From Pseudomonas nabeulensis (GTDB taxonomy: Bacteria; Pseudomonadota; Gammaproteobacteria; Pseudomonadales; Pseudomonadaceae), in NCBI RefSeq assembly GCF_004682045.1, contig NZ_QUZT01000005.1, positions 62,001 to 126,000 on the forward strand: 64,000 nucleotides of DNA, written 5' to 3'. The notes under the pieces were generated by a model. The model was not told the origin of the DNA and searched no databases. It saw only the letters and a list, made by a program, of their open reading frames with translations. Below are positions 48,804 to 57,051 of this stretch, piece after piece (positions within the stretch are counted from its first letter, which is position 1; each line of letters starts with the position of its first letter). The translations under genes were made by a program, and so were the position numbers.

Positions 48804-49808
48804 GTGAAAAAACTCGTTAGCGCCTCTCTCCTGGCCGCCGGCCTTGCCCTGGCGGGCGCCGTCCAGGCTGCCCCCGTCACACTGCTCAACGTCTCCTACG
48901 ACGTGATGCGCGATTTCTACAAGGACTACAACGCCGCCTTCCAGAAGCACTGGGAAGCCGAGCACCCGAACGACAAGCTGACCCTGCAGATGTCCTTCGG
49001 CGGTTCCAGCAAACAAGCGCGCTCGGTCATCGACGGCCTGCCGGCTGACGTAATCACCATGAACATGGCCACCGACATCAACGCCCTGGTGGACAACGGC
49101 AAACTGGTGCCGGACAACTGGGTGACCCGCCTGCCGAACAACAGCGCGCCGTTCACCTCCGCCACCGTCTTCATCGTGCGCAAAGGCAACCCGAAAGCCC
49201 TGAAAGACTGGCCGGATTTGCTCAAGGATGGCGTGCAGGTGATCGTGCCCAACCCGAAAACCTCGGGTAACGGCCGCTACACCTACCTGTCGGCCTGGGG
49301 CTATGTGCTGAAAAACGGCGGCGACGAAAACAAGGCCAAAGCCTTCGTCGGCAAACTGTTCAAGCAAGCGCCAGTGCTGGACACCGGTGGCCGTGCCGCC
49401 ACCACCACGTTCATGACCAACCAGATCGGCGACGTGCTAGTGACGTTTGAAAACGAAGCCGAAATGATCGCCCGTGAATTCGGCCGTGATCAGTTCGAAG
49501 TGATCTACCCAAGCGTGTCCGCCGAAGCCGAGCCGCCAGTATCGGTGGTCGACAAAGTGGTCGAGAAGAAAGGCACCCGCGTGGCCGCCGAAGATTACTT
49601 GAAGTACCTGTGGTCGCCGGAAGGCCAGGAAATTGCCGCCAACAACTACCTGCGTCCGCGGGATGCGAAGGTATTGGCCAAGTACACCGACCGCTTCCCG
49701 AAAGTCGACTTCCTGTCGGTGGAGAAGACCTTTGGTGACTGGCGTACCGTGCAGAAGACCCACTTCAATGATGGTGGGGTTTTCGACCAGATTTACTCCG
49801 GCCAATAA
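48804..49808 (+). CDS. cysP: Sulfate/thiosulfate-binding periplasmic protein
   Basis: 334-residue ABC binding protein for sulfate. Signal peptide MKKLVSASLLAAGLALAGAVQA; mature start APVTLLNVSYDVMRDFYKDY; FGGSSKQARSVIDGLPADV and VPNPKTSGNGRYTYLSAWG are the two family signatures. The permease and ATPase genes (cysTWA) are not adjacent. The symbol follows the name of P. aeruginosa PA1493, which sits in the same gene order as I recall; sbp would be an equal family label. Confidence 0.9.
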   Translation: MKKLVSASLLAAGLALAGAVQAAPVTLLNVSYDVMRDFYKDYNAAFQKHWEAEHPNDKLTLQMSFGGSSKQARSVIDGLPADVITMNMATDINALVDNGKLVPDNWVTRLPNNSAPFTSATVFIVRKGNPKALKDWPDLLKDGVQVIVPNPKTSGNGRYTYLSAWGYVLKNGGDENKAKAFVGKLFKQAPVLDTGGRAATTTFMTNQIGDVLVTFENEAEMIAREFGRDQFEVIYPSVSAEAEPPVSVVDKVVEKKGTRVAAEDYLKYLWSPEGQEIAANNYLRPRDAKVLAKYTDRFPKVDFLSVEKTFGDWRTVQKTHFNDGGVFDQIYSGQ

Positions 49809-49836
49809 CGCTGTAACTGGATACATGTAGTAAAAA

Positions 49837-49926
49837 TGTGGGAGGGGGCTTGCCCCCGATAGCGGTGGCTCAGTCACTGATGTGTTGACTGACACATCGC
49901 TATCGGGGGCAAGCCCCCTCCCACAT
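49837..49926. repeat. REPIN (inverted REP pair)
   Basis: Standard inverted cores; the loop has TCAGTCA...TGACTGA, as in the REPINs at 12195 and 29517. Confidence 0.9.
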
Positions 49927-49944
49927 TTGGTTCTTTGTTTGAAG

Positions 49945-50559
49945 TTACATCGGCGGGGTTACGCCATCTTTGCCCGCTGAAATGGCCTGCGCCGTAATCG
50001 TTCCATCCGCGCCCTTCGCCGCAAACATCACCACCTTCACCCCCGGTTTCAGCAAGCTGCGATCCCCCGGCTCCAGGTTCACGATCGGCACATCCTCCGG
50101 CACGACGATCTTCTGCTCGCCGCCCTTGTACTTCACGGTCAGGGTGCGCCCGTTGCTCACCACCAGGTCGCCGACGGTGCCGTTGGTCATGCTGCTGCCT
50201 TCTTTCAAGTCGAATGCGCGATGCCCATCACCGGTGCCCGCCATGGCCGGTGGGAACACGTGCACTTCCAGCGCCGTGAGGGTGCCGTCGGCATTGGGCA
50301 TGGCGGCGGAGCCGATGTAGCTGCCGGGCTTGATCTCGTCGATCCTGGCCAGGGTGACGGCGCGGACCTGGGTGTCTTTTGTCAGGTGTACGGTGACGTC
50401 TTCACCGCTGTTGACCTTGATCTGCAACGCATCCCCCTCGATGGCAGTGATGGCGCCACGCACGCCCACCCGCGGCGCATCGGCGGCGTGTGCCAGGCCC
50501 ATGGCCATGGCGGCGGCAAGGGTAGAGGCCAGGAGCATCTTGTTCAGCGTGATCTTCAT
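49945..50559 (-). CDS. Periplasmic protein of unknown function (DUF5666-like)
   Basis: 204-residue exported protein. Signal peptide MKITLNKMLLASTLAAAMAM ending AHA-AD. The mature part shows two similar beta-rich stretches: RGAITAIEGDALQIKVNSGEDVTVHL and GTVGDLVVSNGRTLTVKYKGGE, suggesting tandem OB-like or DUF5666-type folds; the end is VVMFAAKGADGTITAQAIS. Function unknown. The start at 50559 is chosen because the signal peptide begins there. Confidence 0.78.
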   Translation of the reverse strand: MKITLNKMLLASTLAAAMAMGLAHAADAPRVGVRGAITAIEGDALQIKVNSGEDVTVHLTKDTQVRAVTLARIDEIKPGSYIGSAAMPNADGTLTALEVHVFPPAMAGTGDGHRAFDLKEGSSMTNGTVGDLVVSNGRTLTVKYKGGEQKIVVPEDVPIVNLEPGDRSLLKPGVKVVMFAAKGADGTITAQAISAGKDGVTPPM

Positions 50560-50737
50560 GACAGTGGATTTCCTGTTTCGGCAGTTGTGTCTGAATGTAT
50601 CATCGCGGTTCGACCCAAAAGTTAACGATTCAGTCATTAATTTGCGGCATGAGTGTTATCACTGCCAGCGGCCTACTGCGCACCAGGCCAAGTCTTTACT
50701 CTCGCACGCCATCTTCCTTCGCATTTATGAGAACCCC

Positions 50738-51934
50738 ATGAACGCTACCTCACACGCTACAACCACCATGACCCGCGGGATGGTGATGCTGTTTGCGTTC
50801 TGCTGCGGCGCCATCGTTGCCAACATTTACTATGCGCAGCCAATCATCGAGCTGATCGCCCCGGACATCGGCCTCACGCCGGCCATGGCCAGCCTGATCG
50901 TGTCGTTGACGCAAATCGGCTACGCGCTGGGGCTGTTCTTTCTGGTGCCTTTGGGGGACTTGCTGGAAAACCGCAAGCTGATGATCGCCACCACCGTGCT
51001 GGCCATCGCCAGCCTGCTCGGCGCCGGGTTTACCGAGCAGCCGAACCTGTTCCTGCTGGTGTCGTTGCTGATCGGTTTCAGTTCGGTGTCGGTGCAGATC
51101 CTGATCCCGCTGGCCGCGCACCTGGCGCCGGCCGAGTCGCGTGGCCGCGTGGTCGGCAGCATCATGGGCGGCCTGTTGTTGGGCATCCTGCTGGCGCGGC
51201 CGGTATCCAGCGTCGTGGCGGACCATTTCGGCTGGCGCGCGATGTTCATGGCCGCCGCGGCGCTGATGGCATTTATCAGCGTGGTCCTGCTGATCACCAT
51301 CCCCAAACGCCAGCCCGACCATAGCGCCAGCTACGGCCAACTGCTGCGCTCACTGGGCACGTTGCTGCGCAACCAGCCAGTGCTACGTCAGCGGGCGTTC
51401 TACCAAGGTTGCATGTTCGCCACCTTCAGCCTGTTCTGGACCGCTGCCCCACTTGAACTGGCGCGTAACCATGGCCTGAGCCAAAGCGAGATCGCGTTGT
51501 TTGCCCTGGTCGGTGCGCTGGGCGCCATCGCCGCGCCCCTCGCCGGCCGCCTGGCGGATGCTGGCCACACGCACCGCGCTTCACTGCTCGCGATGCTGTT
51601 CGCCGCGTTGAGCTTCCTGCCGGCCTTCGTGCATCCGCTGTACAGCGTGATCGGCCTGGCCGTCACCGGCGTGGTACTGGACTTCTGTGTACAAATGAAC
51701 ATGGTACTCGGCCAACGCGCCATCTACGCCCTCGACGCCAATAGCCGCAGTCGCTTGAACGCGCTGTACATGACCAGCATCTTCATCGGCGGTGCGTTTG
51801 GTTCGGCGATTGCCAGCAGTGTGTACGAACACGGCGGCTGGCTGGGCGTAATGCTGGTGGGCAGTGCATTCCCGCTGGTGGCGTTGCTGCGCTTCCTGAG
51901 CGCGTCCCGTGAACCCTCGGTGGCAACGGCCTGA
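50738..51934 (+). CDS. MFS transporter
   Basis: 398-residue drug:H+ antiporter-type member of the major facilitator superfamily with 12 predicted membrane helices. The loop 2-3 motif PLGDLLENRKLM corresponds to GxLaDrxGrr; YYAQPIIELIAPDIG at the first helix and APAESRGRVVGSIMGGLLLG in the middle are typical of the sugar-efflux/YgaY-like branch. Substrate unknown. It starts divergently from the neighbouring periplasmic protein gene; the ATG at 50738 is the first with an appropriate N-terminus. Confidence 0.88.
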   Translation: MNATSHATTTMTRGMVMLFAFCCGAIVANIYYAQPIIELIAPDIGLTPAMASLIVSLTQIGYALGLFFLVPLGDLLENRKLMIATTVLAIASLLGAGFTEQPNLFLLVSLLIGFSSVSVQILIPLAAHLAPAESRGRVVGSIMGGLLLGILLARPVSSVVADHFGWRAMFMAAAALMAFISVVLLITIPKRQPDHSASYGQLLRSLGTLLRNQPVLRQRAFYQGCMFATFSLFWTAAPLELARNHGLSQSEIALFALVGALGAIAAPLAGRLADAGHTHRASLLAMLFAALSFLPAFVHPLYSVIGLAVTGVVLDFCVQMNMVLGQRAIYALDANSRSRLNALYMTSIFIGGAFGSAIASSVYEHGGWLGVMLVGSAFPLVALLRFLSASREPSVATA

Positions 51935-51940
51935 TTGTCG

Positions 51941-52345
51941 TCAGGACCGCACCAACTTCTCCAGAGCCGCGTCCGCCAGAAATGACGAGCGGCTTTTCAC
52001 CTTGTGCTCGCGCACATAGCGGTCGATACGCTGGATGACATAACCGGGCAAGGTCACATTGACCTTCTCGGTCTTGCCCAGATAGGGCGAGATGTCCAAC
52101 TCCAACATCCCCCAGCCCATTCCTGCGTAGTCTTCATGGGCGTGATGATTGGCCACCGACGTTGGCATCGGAATCGGCCCACCCTCTGCGGCGATCTCTT
52201 GCAGCATGATGTGCGCGACTTCCACCGCGGCGTTGTACGCCTCTTCAAAACTGTCTCCGGCGGTGACAGCCCCTGGAATGTCGGGGATCTGGATGCCAGT
52301 GGCGGTAAAGTCATCGCCCCATTCGATACAGATTGGGTATTGCAT
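51941..52345 (-). CDS. hicB: HicB family antitoxin
   Basis: 134-residue antitoxin. The N-terminal HicB fold (YPICIEWGDDFTATGIQIPDIPGAVTAGDSFEEAYNAA) occludes the toxin; the C-terminal ribbon-helix-helix (VTLPGYVIQRIDRYVREHKVKSRSSFLADAAL, about 98-130) binds DNA. AAGGAG precedes the ATG. It follows hicA by 11 bases on the same strand, the common hicA-hicB order. Confidence 0.94.
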   Translation of the reverse strand: MQYPICIEWGDDFTATGIQIPDIPGAVTAGDSFEEAYNAAVEVAHIMLQEIAAEGGPIPMPTSVANHHAHEDYAGMGWGMLELDISPYLGKTEKVNVTLPGYVIQRIDRYVREHKVKSRSSFLADAALEKLVRS

Positions 52346-52356
52346 GAGCGCTCTCC

Positions 52357-52545
52357 TTAAAAATCAAACAAGCCGGCAGGTTTCCTGATGCTTCTGACGG
52401 TGCCCAAGGGCAGGCCCTTTTTGGGATGAGGCACGGGAATGGTGTACGGGTTATAGCGATGGGTAAAAATATGATGACTGCCCGTAACCCGATCCAGCAC
52501 CCAACCTGCCTCTTGCAGTTCCTTGATCAATACCCTGCTTTGCAC
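52357..52545 (-). CDS. hicA: HicA family toxin (mRNA interferase)
   Basis: 62-residue double-stranded-RNA-binding-like toxin that cleaves mRNA in a translation-independent manner in known members. Catalytic histidine in RVTGSHHIFTH; PHPKKGLPLGTVRSIRK is the family C-terminal motif. GTG start at 52545 supported by a perfect AAGGAGG 5 bases upstream. Complete and apparently intact. Confidence 0.93.
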   Translation of the reverse strand: MQSRVLIKELQEAGWVLDRVTGSHHIFTHRYNPYTIPVPHPKKGLPLGTVRSIRKPAGLFDF

Positions 52546-52572
52546 CGCCGCCTCCTTGGCTTGGCCCGAATA

Positions 52573-52601
52573 AAAATAACTCTGGAGTTACCTTTACTCA
52601 A
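52573..52601 (-). promoter_or_regulatory. hicAB promoter with embedded operator
   Basis: On the minus strand TTGAGT (52601-52596), a 17-base spacer and TATTTT (52578-52573). The spacer and -10 contain the perfect palindrome TAACTC-TG-GAGTTA (52577-52590), the likely HicB binding site for autorepression. Confidence 0.6.
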
Positions 52602-52748
52602 GCACAACTTTCTCCAAACTGACTGGCGGTTGTTTTGCCGCATATTGAAAAGTCCGCCCGCTTAAAGCGAGAAGCGGGTGACACCGACAGCCCTTCGCCC
52701 TAGGCTTGGGCGTCGAATCAACTTGGCCGTATCGAATAGGACCACCCG

Positions 52749-53630
52749 ATGGATCGCCTCACCGCCATGGAAACCTTTGTCCACGTGGTCGAAACCGGCT
52801 CGTTTTCCGCTGCCGCCAAGCGCCTGGGCATCGGCCAGCCCGCCGTCTCCAAGAGCATCGCGCAGTTGGAGACGCGCCTGGCGGTACGGTTGGTGTTGCG
52901 CTCCACGCGGGGCCTGACGCCGACCGAAGCGGGACTGGCTTTTTTCGAGAAAGCCCGCCGCGCCATCGACGAAGCCAACGCAGCGGATGACGCCGCCCGA
53001 GGCGCGGGGGCCGGGCTCACCGGCAACTTGCGTATCAGCGCGGCGGTGACGTTCGCACGGATGCACATCATTCCTCACCTGGGCGCCTTCCTTGCGCAGT
53101 ACCCCGAATTGAATGTGGACGTGGTGCTCGATGACCGCAGCCTCAACCTGGTGGAAGAAGGCATCGACGTCGCCCTGCGCATGGGCAACATGAACGATTC
53201 AAGCCTTACCGCACGCAAGATCGGCCAATCACCCTGCGTCATCCTGGGCACCCCCACCTACTTCGAACGCTTCGGCGAACCCGCCACCCCGGCAGATTTG
53301 CTGCAACATGAAGCGGTGATCTATACCCGTGGCGAAGGCGCGCACTGGACCTTCACACAAGGCGAGACCGAGTACCCACTGGTTGCCCACGGCCGCCTGC
53401 GCGTCACCGCGGCAGAGGGTGTGCGTGCCGGTGTCCTGAGCCATTTGGGGCTGACGTTGTCGTCCAGCTGGATGTTTGCGCCGGAACTGGCCAGCGGAGA
53501 AGTAAAGACCGTGCTCAACGACTGGAAACTGCCGGCACGGGATTTATGGGCCGTGTTTCCCACCGGCCGAATGGCGAGTGCCAAGGCGCGGGCGTTCGTG
53601 GACTACGTAGAGCAACTGTTGAATCGTTAG
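52749..53630 (+). CDS. LysR family transcriptional regulator
   Basis: 293-residue LTTR. Winged HTH at 1-60 (MDRLTAMETFVHVVETGSFSAA, AKRLGIGQPAVSKSIAQLE) and a periplasmic-binding-protein-like effector domain from about 90 on. The subgroup resembles the CrgA/DmlR-like clade by the HVVETGSFSAAAKRLG start. Target and effector are unknown. Its end overlaps the end of the convergent phnN by 4 bases. Confidence 0.92.
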   Translation: MDRLTAMETFVHVVETGSFSAAAKRLGIGQPAVSKSIAQLETRLAVRLVLRSTRGLTPTEAGLAFFEKARRAIDEANAADDAARGAGAGLTGNLRISAAVTFARMHIIPHLGAFLAQYPELNVDVVLDDRSLNLVEEGIDVALRMGNMNDSSLTARKIGQSPCVILGTPTYFERFGEPATPADLLQHEAVIYTRGEGAHWTFTQGETEYPLVAHGRLRVTAAEGVRAGVLSHLGLTLSSSWMFAPELASGEVKTVLNDWKLPARDLWAVFPTGRMASAKARAFVDYVEQLLNR

Positions 53631-54184
53631 ACGTTAAGGCAATGCAGCAAGCGCTCGACGGTATGTTCCAGCGGCCCGGAGTTGTCCAGCACGAATACGC
53701 CCGTGGCGTCATCGGCGATCAACTGCGCGGTGAACCGAGCATTCCGTGCCAAGCGCTCCTCAATATCTGCCAACGACTCCCGCCCACGTGCGATCAAGCG
53801 TTGGCGCAATACGGCCTGGTCAACCGTCAACAGCAGCACCAACGATGCCGGGTATCGCTCGCGGGTCTGCGCCAGGTGCGCGCGTGAGCCGTTGACCAGC
53901 ACATCGTCTCCCGCCGCCAGCCAGGCGTCGATGTCCTTGGGGATGCCATAGGACAACCCATTCGCCTGCCAACTCAGGGCAAACGCGCCCTGAGCCTCCA
54001 TCACGGCAAACTGCGCCGGGCTCACCCCTTGTGCCGCCTCGCCCACGGCTTCCGCCGAACGGGTGATGACCCGGCGCACGATACGGCAGCCGCGCTCGGC
54101 CAAGCGCGGGCGTGCGGCGTCCAGCAGGCTGTCCTTGCCGGAGCCTGAAGGCCCGATGAGATAGATCAACCTGCCTGCCATCAT
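53627..54184 (-). CDS. phnN: Ribose 1,5-bisphosphate phosphokinase PhnN
   Basis: 185-residue P-loop kinase making PRPP from ribose 1,5-bisphosphate in the C-P lyase pathway. Walker A in LIGPSGSGKDSLLDAA; RRVITRSAEAVGE; the family motif FALSWQANGLSYGIP; later RLIARGRES and RLARNARF. The first of two adjacent ATGs (54184) has GAGG five bases upstream. No other phn genes are nearby, so it is an orphan. Confidence 0.9.
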   Translation of the reverse strand: MMAGRLIYLIGPSGSGKDSLLDAARPRLAERGCRIVRRVITRSAEAVGEAAQGVSPAQFAVMEAQGAFALSWQANGLSYGIPKDIDAWLAAGDDVLVNGSRAHLAQTRERYPASLVLLLTVDQAVLRQRLIARGRESLADIEERLARNARFTAQLIADDATGVFVLDNSGPLEHTVERLLHCLNV

Positions 54185-54295
54185 TGCGTCCTCTGTCTTG
54201 GCGATGATCAACGAGCCGGCGGGGCGGAATGCGATTGCGGCCAAGCTGATGAATATTTGACCTGTGTTAAGAGGTCGAAAGGACAAAAAATAACC

Positions 54296-54402
54296 TGTGG
54301 CGAGGGAGCTTGCTCCCGTTGGACTGCGTAGCAGTCCCAGTCTTTTAAAACAAAGAGCAGGGGCCGCTTCGCGGCCCAGCGGGAGCAAGCTCCCTCGCCA
54401 CA
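54296..54402. repeat. REPIN of the GGGAGCTTGCTCCC subtype
   Basis: Outer arms TGTGGCGAGGGAGCTTGCTC and its complement flank an inner part with two further small hairpins (GGACTGCGTAGCAGTCC and GGGCCGCTTCGCGGCCC). It belongs to another REP subfamily than most elements here and lies upstream of phnN. Confidence 0.88.
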
Positions 54403-54449
54403 GTGCTCACCCTTAACTGACTGGCATTAGACCCGAAGGTCGCCTTTTG

Positions 54450-54845
54450 TCATTGCGCGTATTTTTTGCTCAACCCCGGCGGCACGCCCTGCACGTTGGT
54501 GTCTTCCCACGGGCCATTCGGGCTGATGGAGCGGCTCCAGCCGTTGCTCCAGCGATAGTAGGTGCGCTGGCGGTAGAAGGTGTCGGGCTGGTCTTCCAGC
54601 ACGTAGACCTTCATGGTCCCGTCCCAGTGGCTCGCCGCGCCCGGCGGCGGGGCGAAGGTCGGTGATGACGTCGGGACGGGCTTGGGTGGCGGGGTCACCG
54701 GGCCGGAGGGTTTGGTGCTGGGTTGGGTCGATGGGCCCGACGGCGGGATGGTCGGGCCGGTGGGTGCGGGAGGTGGCCGGTGGACCGCACAAGCGCTCAG
54801 GCCGAGTACCAGGCTGAGCAAGGTGATGCGTGCAAATGCGGTCAT
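54450..54845 (-). CDS. Proline-rich lipoprotein
   Basis: 131-residue predicted lipoprotein. Signal peptide with lipobox LSAC (C19); mature residues 20-70 are a low-complexity Pro/Thr/Ser spacer (repeats of GPTxPP, KPSGPVTPPPKP); the C-terminal 60 residues (HWDGTMKVYVLEDQPDTFY, YRWSNGWSRSISPNGPWED) form a small aromatic-rich domain. Not a named family to me. It begins 16 bases after ccmI, so it may be the last gene of the ccm operon. The long shadow frames opposite it come from the biased composition. Confidence 0.8.
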   Translation of the reverse strand: MTAFARITLLSLVLGLSACAVHRPPPAPTGPTIPPSGPSTQPSTKPSGPVTPPPKPVPTSSPTFAPPPGAASHWDGTMKVYVLEDQPDTFYRQRTYYRWSNGWSRSISPNGPWEDTNVQGVPPGLSKKYAQ

Positions 54846-54861
54846 GGGCGTTTCCTCGAAA

Positions 54862-56052
54862 TTACTGATCCGGACGGTCGATGGTCAGCTGCTGCAACGC
54901 AGTGGTGGTGCTGGCCAAGGGTTGGCTGCGGCCGATCCACTCGCCAGTGGTCGGCTGACCGGCCCGGGATATGCGCGCAACCAGTTGGACTTCGGGGAAG
55001 TTCGACAGTTTCAACTGCGGCATCATCGCGTCGGCATCGCCCAGTTCGACGGTCACCGGCAGTTCAGCCACGGTGACGCGCTTGGCTGCCAGCGGCGCCG
55101 GTGGGCCGGCGACGGCACGGGCGAAGATGAATACGCTGTCGGTAGGCAGGGATTTGGCCTTCACCTCGGCGGACAAATCCACGCGCACTTTCAGAACCGC
55201 CTTGGGCGCCTGGACGACGGTGCCGCCGCTTTCTTTCAGCTTTTCCGCGGCCCGATCAATGCCGCCTTGCAACGCAACACGGGAGTTGTCCTCTGGTGGC
55301 AATTGGGCCAGCAGGCGATTCCAGTAGTCGATGGCTTCCTGGTAACGCTGGCCTTCAAATGCAGCGATGCCGAGCAGGCCGAGGCTGGTGACTTCCTTGG
55401 GGTCGAGCTTCAACGCCTCGTCGGTCAACGCCTGGACCTTGGGCGACCATTGTTTATTGTCGGCAAAATACTGGGCCTGCGCCCACTGGCCGAGCAACTC
55501 GGGCTGGCGACCGGCCAGGGCCACCGTGCGTTCGAACACCTGGGCGGCATCGGCAGCACGGTCCTGGGCCATGTAGGCGCGCCCGAGGAAGTACAGGCCT
55601 TCGGCGGAGTCTGGCTGGGCGGCGGCGGCGCGTTCCAGGCGGTGAGTCATGTCTTCCATGGACACCGGTGGCCGGGCAAATTCGCGGGTCAGTTCAACCT
55701 TGTCGCTGGCGCCGAAATGCAGGTACAGGGCAACGCCCAATACGGGTACGAGGATCGCGGCAAACAACGGCAGCGGCTTGCCCAAACGCGATTCACGGGG
55801 CTTTTCCACACCCTCGGTGTCGGCGAGCAATTCGCGGGCGGCTTCGGCGCGACCGGTGTCGAGCTGGGCGGCGTTTAGCACGCCTTCATCCTGCTGCACT
55901 TGCAGCTCGGCGACGCGTTCCTGATACAGCGCCACGTTCAGCGCGGTACGGTCCTCTTCACGCTGGGCGCGGCGGCCGCGCAGGACAGGGATCAACAGGA
56001 AACTCAGGGCAATCAGAAGCAGCAAGCCGGCTGCGAGCCAGAAATCAATCAT
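54862..56052 (-). CDS. ccmI: Cytochrome c maturation protein CcmI
   Basis: 396-residue membrane protein that holds apocytochrome c for the heme lyase. Two N-terminal membrane helices (3-25 and about 93-113) flank a cytoplasmic linker with the CcmI start signature ([15 protein letters not shown]); a periplasmic TPR domain (about 125-280) and a C-terminal beta-rich domain follow. The ATG at 56052 overlaps the end of ccmH by 8 bases. Also called CycH. Confidence 0.94.
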   Translation of the reverse strand: MIDFWLAAGLLLLIALSFLLIPVLRGRRAQREEDRTALNVALYQERVAELQVQQDEGVLNAAQLDTGRAEAARELLADTEGVEKPRESRLGKPLPLFAAILVPVLGVALYLHFGASDKVELTREFARPPVSMEDMTHRLERAAAAQPDSAEGLYFLGRAYMAQDRAADAAQVFERTVALAGRQPELLGQWAQAQYFADNKQWSPKVQALTDEALKLDPKEVTSLGLLGIAAFEGQRYQEAIDYWNRLLAQLPPEDNSRVALQGGIDRAAEKLKESGGTVVQAPKAVLKVRVDLSAEVKAKSLPTDSVFIFARAVAGPPAPLAAKRVTVAELPVTVELGDADAMMPQLKLSNFPEVQLVARISRAGQPTTGEWIGRSQPLASTTTALQQLTIDRPDQ

Positions 56053-56518
56053 CAGTCTTGGTGTCCAGCAATTGGTCGAGGCGTTTACGCTCATCTAAGG
56101 ACAGCGCGTCGGAACCATCGGCAGGCGCGGCGCGGCGACGGCGTACGATCACGGCCATCACCACCACACCGGCCAGCAACAGCCCAGCGGGGCCGAACCA
56201 GAGCAACGCGGTCTTGCCGGTGAGGGCCGGTTTGTAGCGCACGAAATCACCGTAGCGGTCGACCATGAAGTCGATGATCTGCTGGTTGTCCTTGCCCTCC
56301 CCCAGCATGCGGAAGATTTCCTTGCGTAGGTCGGCGGCGATGGGCGCGTTGGAGTCGGCGATGTCCTGGTTCTGGCATTTGGGGCAGCGCAGTTCCTTGG
56401 TCAAGTCGCGGAAACGCTCGCGCTCGGCGTCGTTGGCGAATTCATAGGTGTCGATGGCGGCGTGGGCCACGCCGGCCAAGCCCAAGGCCAATACCGCAGC
56501 GGCTAACAGACGCTTCAT
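56045..56518 (-). CDS. ccmH: Cytochrome c maturation protein CcmH
   Basis: 157-residue thiol-oxidoreductase. Signal peptide ending [24 protein letters not shown] carries the LRCxxCQ motif that reduces the apocytochrome heme-binding cysteines; a membrane helix lies near 105-127. In this short form the TPR part is separate (CcmI). Overlaps ccmG by 4 bases. Confidence 0.96.
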   Translation of the reverse strand: MKRLLAAAVLALGLAGVAHAAIDTYEFANDAERERFRDLTKELRCPKCQNQDIADSNAPIAADLRKEIFRMLGEGKDNQQIIDFMVDRYGDFVRYKPALTGKTALLWFGPAGLLLAGVVVMAVIVRRRRAAPADGSDALSLDERKRLDQLLDTKTDD

Positions 56519-57051
56519 GGCTTGGCCTCATCGACCAGCGCCTGGTACTTGGCGGCCAGTTGCTCGCGCCACACCACTTCGTCGATCACACCGACGTACT
56601 TGTCGCGGATCACGCCCTTGGCGTCGATAAAGAAGGTTTCCGGGGCGCCGTACACGCCGAGGTTCAGGCCGAGGTTGCCGTCTTCATCGCGGATATCCAA
56701 CTGGTACGGGTTGTGGAACTCGGCCAGCCATTTCAAGGCGGCGGCGTTGTCGTCCTTGTAGTTGATGCCGTAGATCACCACGCCTTTCTCGGCGAGCTTG
56801 TTCAACACCGGATGCTCGACGCGGCACGAGATGCACCAGGTGCCCCACACGTTGACCAGCGCCGGCTTGCCCAGCAGGTCGGCCTGGGTCAGGGTTTTAT
56901 CGCCCTGTACGGTCGGCAGGCTGAACGCGGGGAACGGCTTGCCGATCATCGCCGAAGGCAGCTCCGCCGGGTCCAGGTACAAACCGCGATACAGGAAGAC
57001 CGCCACCACCAGAAACGCCGCCAGCGGCAAGACCATCAACCAACGCTTCAT
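56515..57051 (-). CDS. ccmG: Thiol:disulfide interchange protein CcmG/DsbE
   Basis: 178-residue periplasmic thioredoxin-like protein, anchored by an N-terminal helix (4-24). The active site is VNVWGTWCISCRVEHPVLN, and the cis-Pro segment YGAPETFFIDAKGVIRDKYVG is characteristic. It keeps apocytochrome c cysteines reduced. Overlaps ccmF by 4 bases. Confidence 0.97.
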   Translation of the reverse strand: MKRWLMVLPLAAFLVVAVFLYRGLYLDPAELPSAMIGKPFPAFSLPTVQGDKTLTQADLLGKPALVNVWGTWCISCRVEHPVLNKLAEKGVVIYGINYKDDNAAALKWLAEFHNPYQLDIRDEDGNLGLNLGVYGAPETFFIDAKGVIRDKYVGVIDEVVWREQLAAKYQALVDEAKP

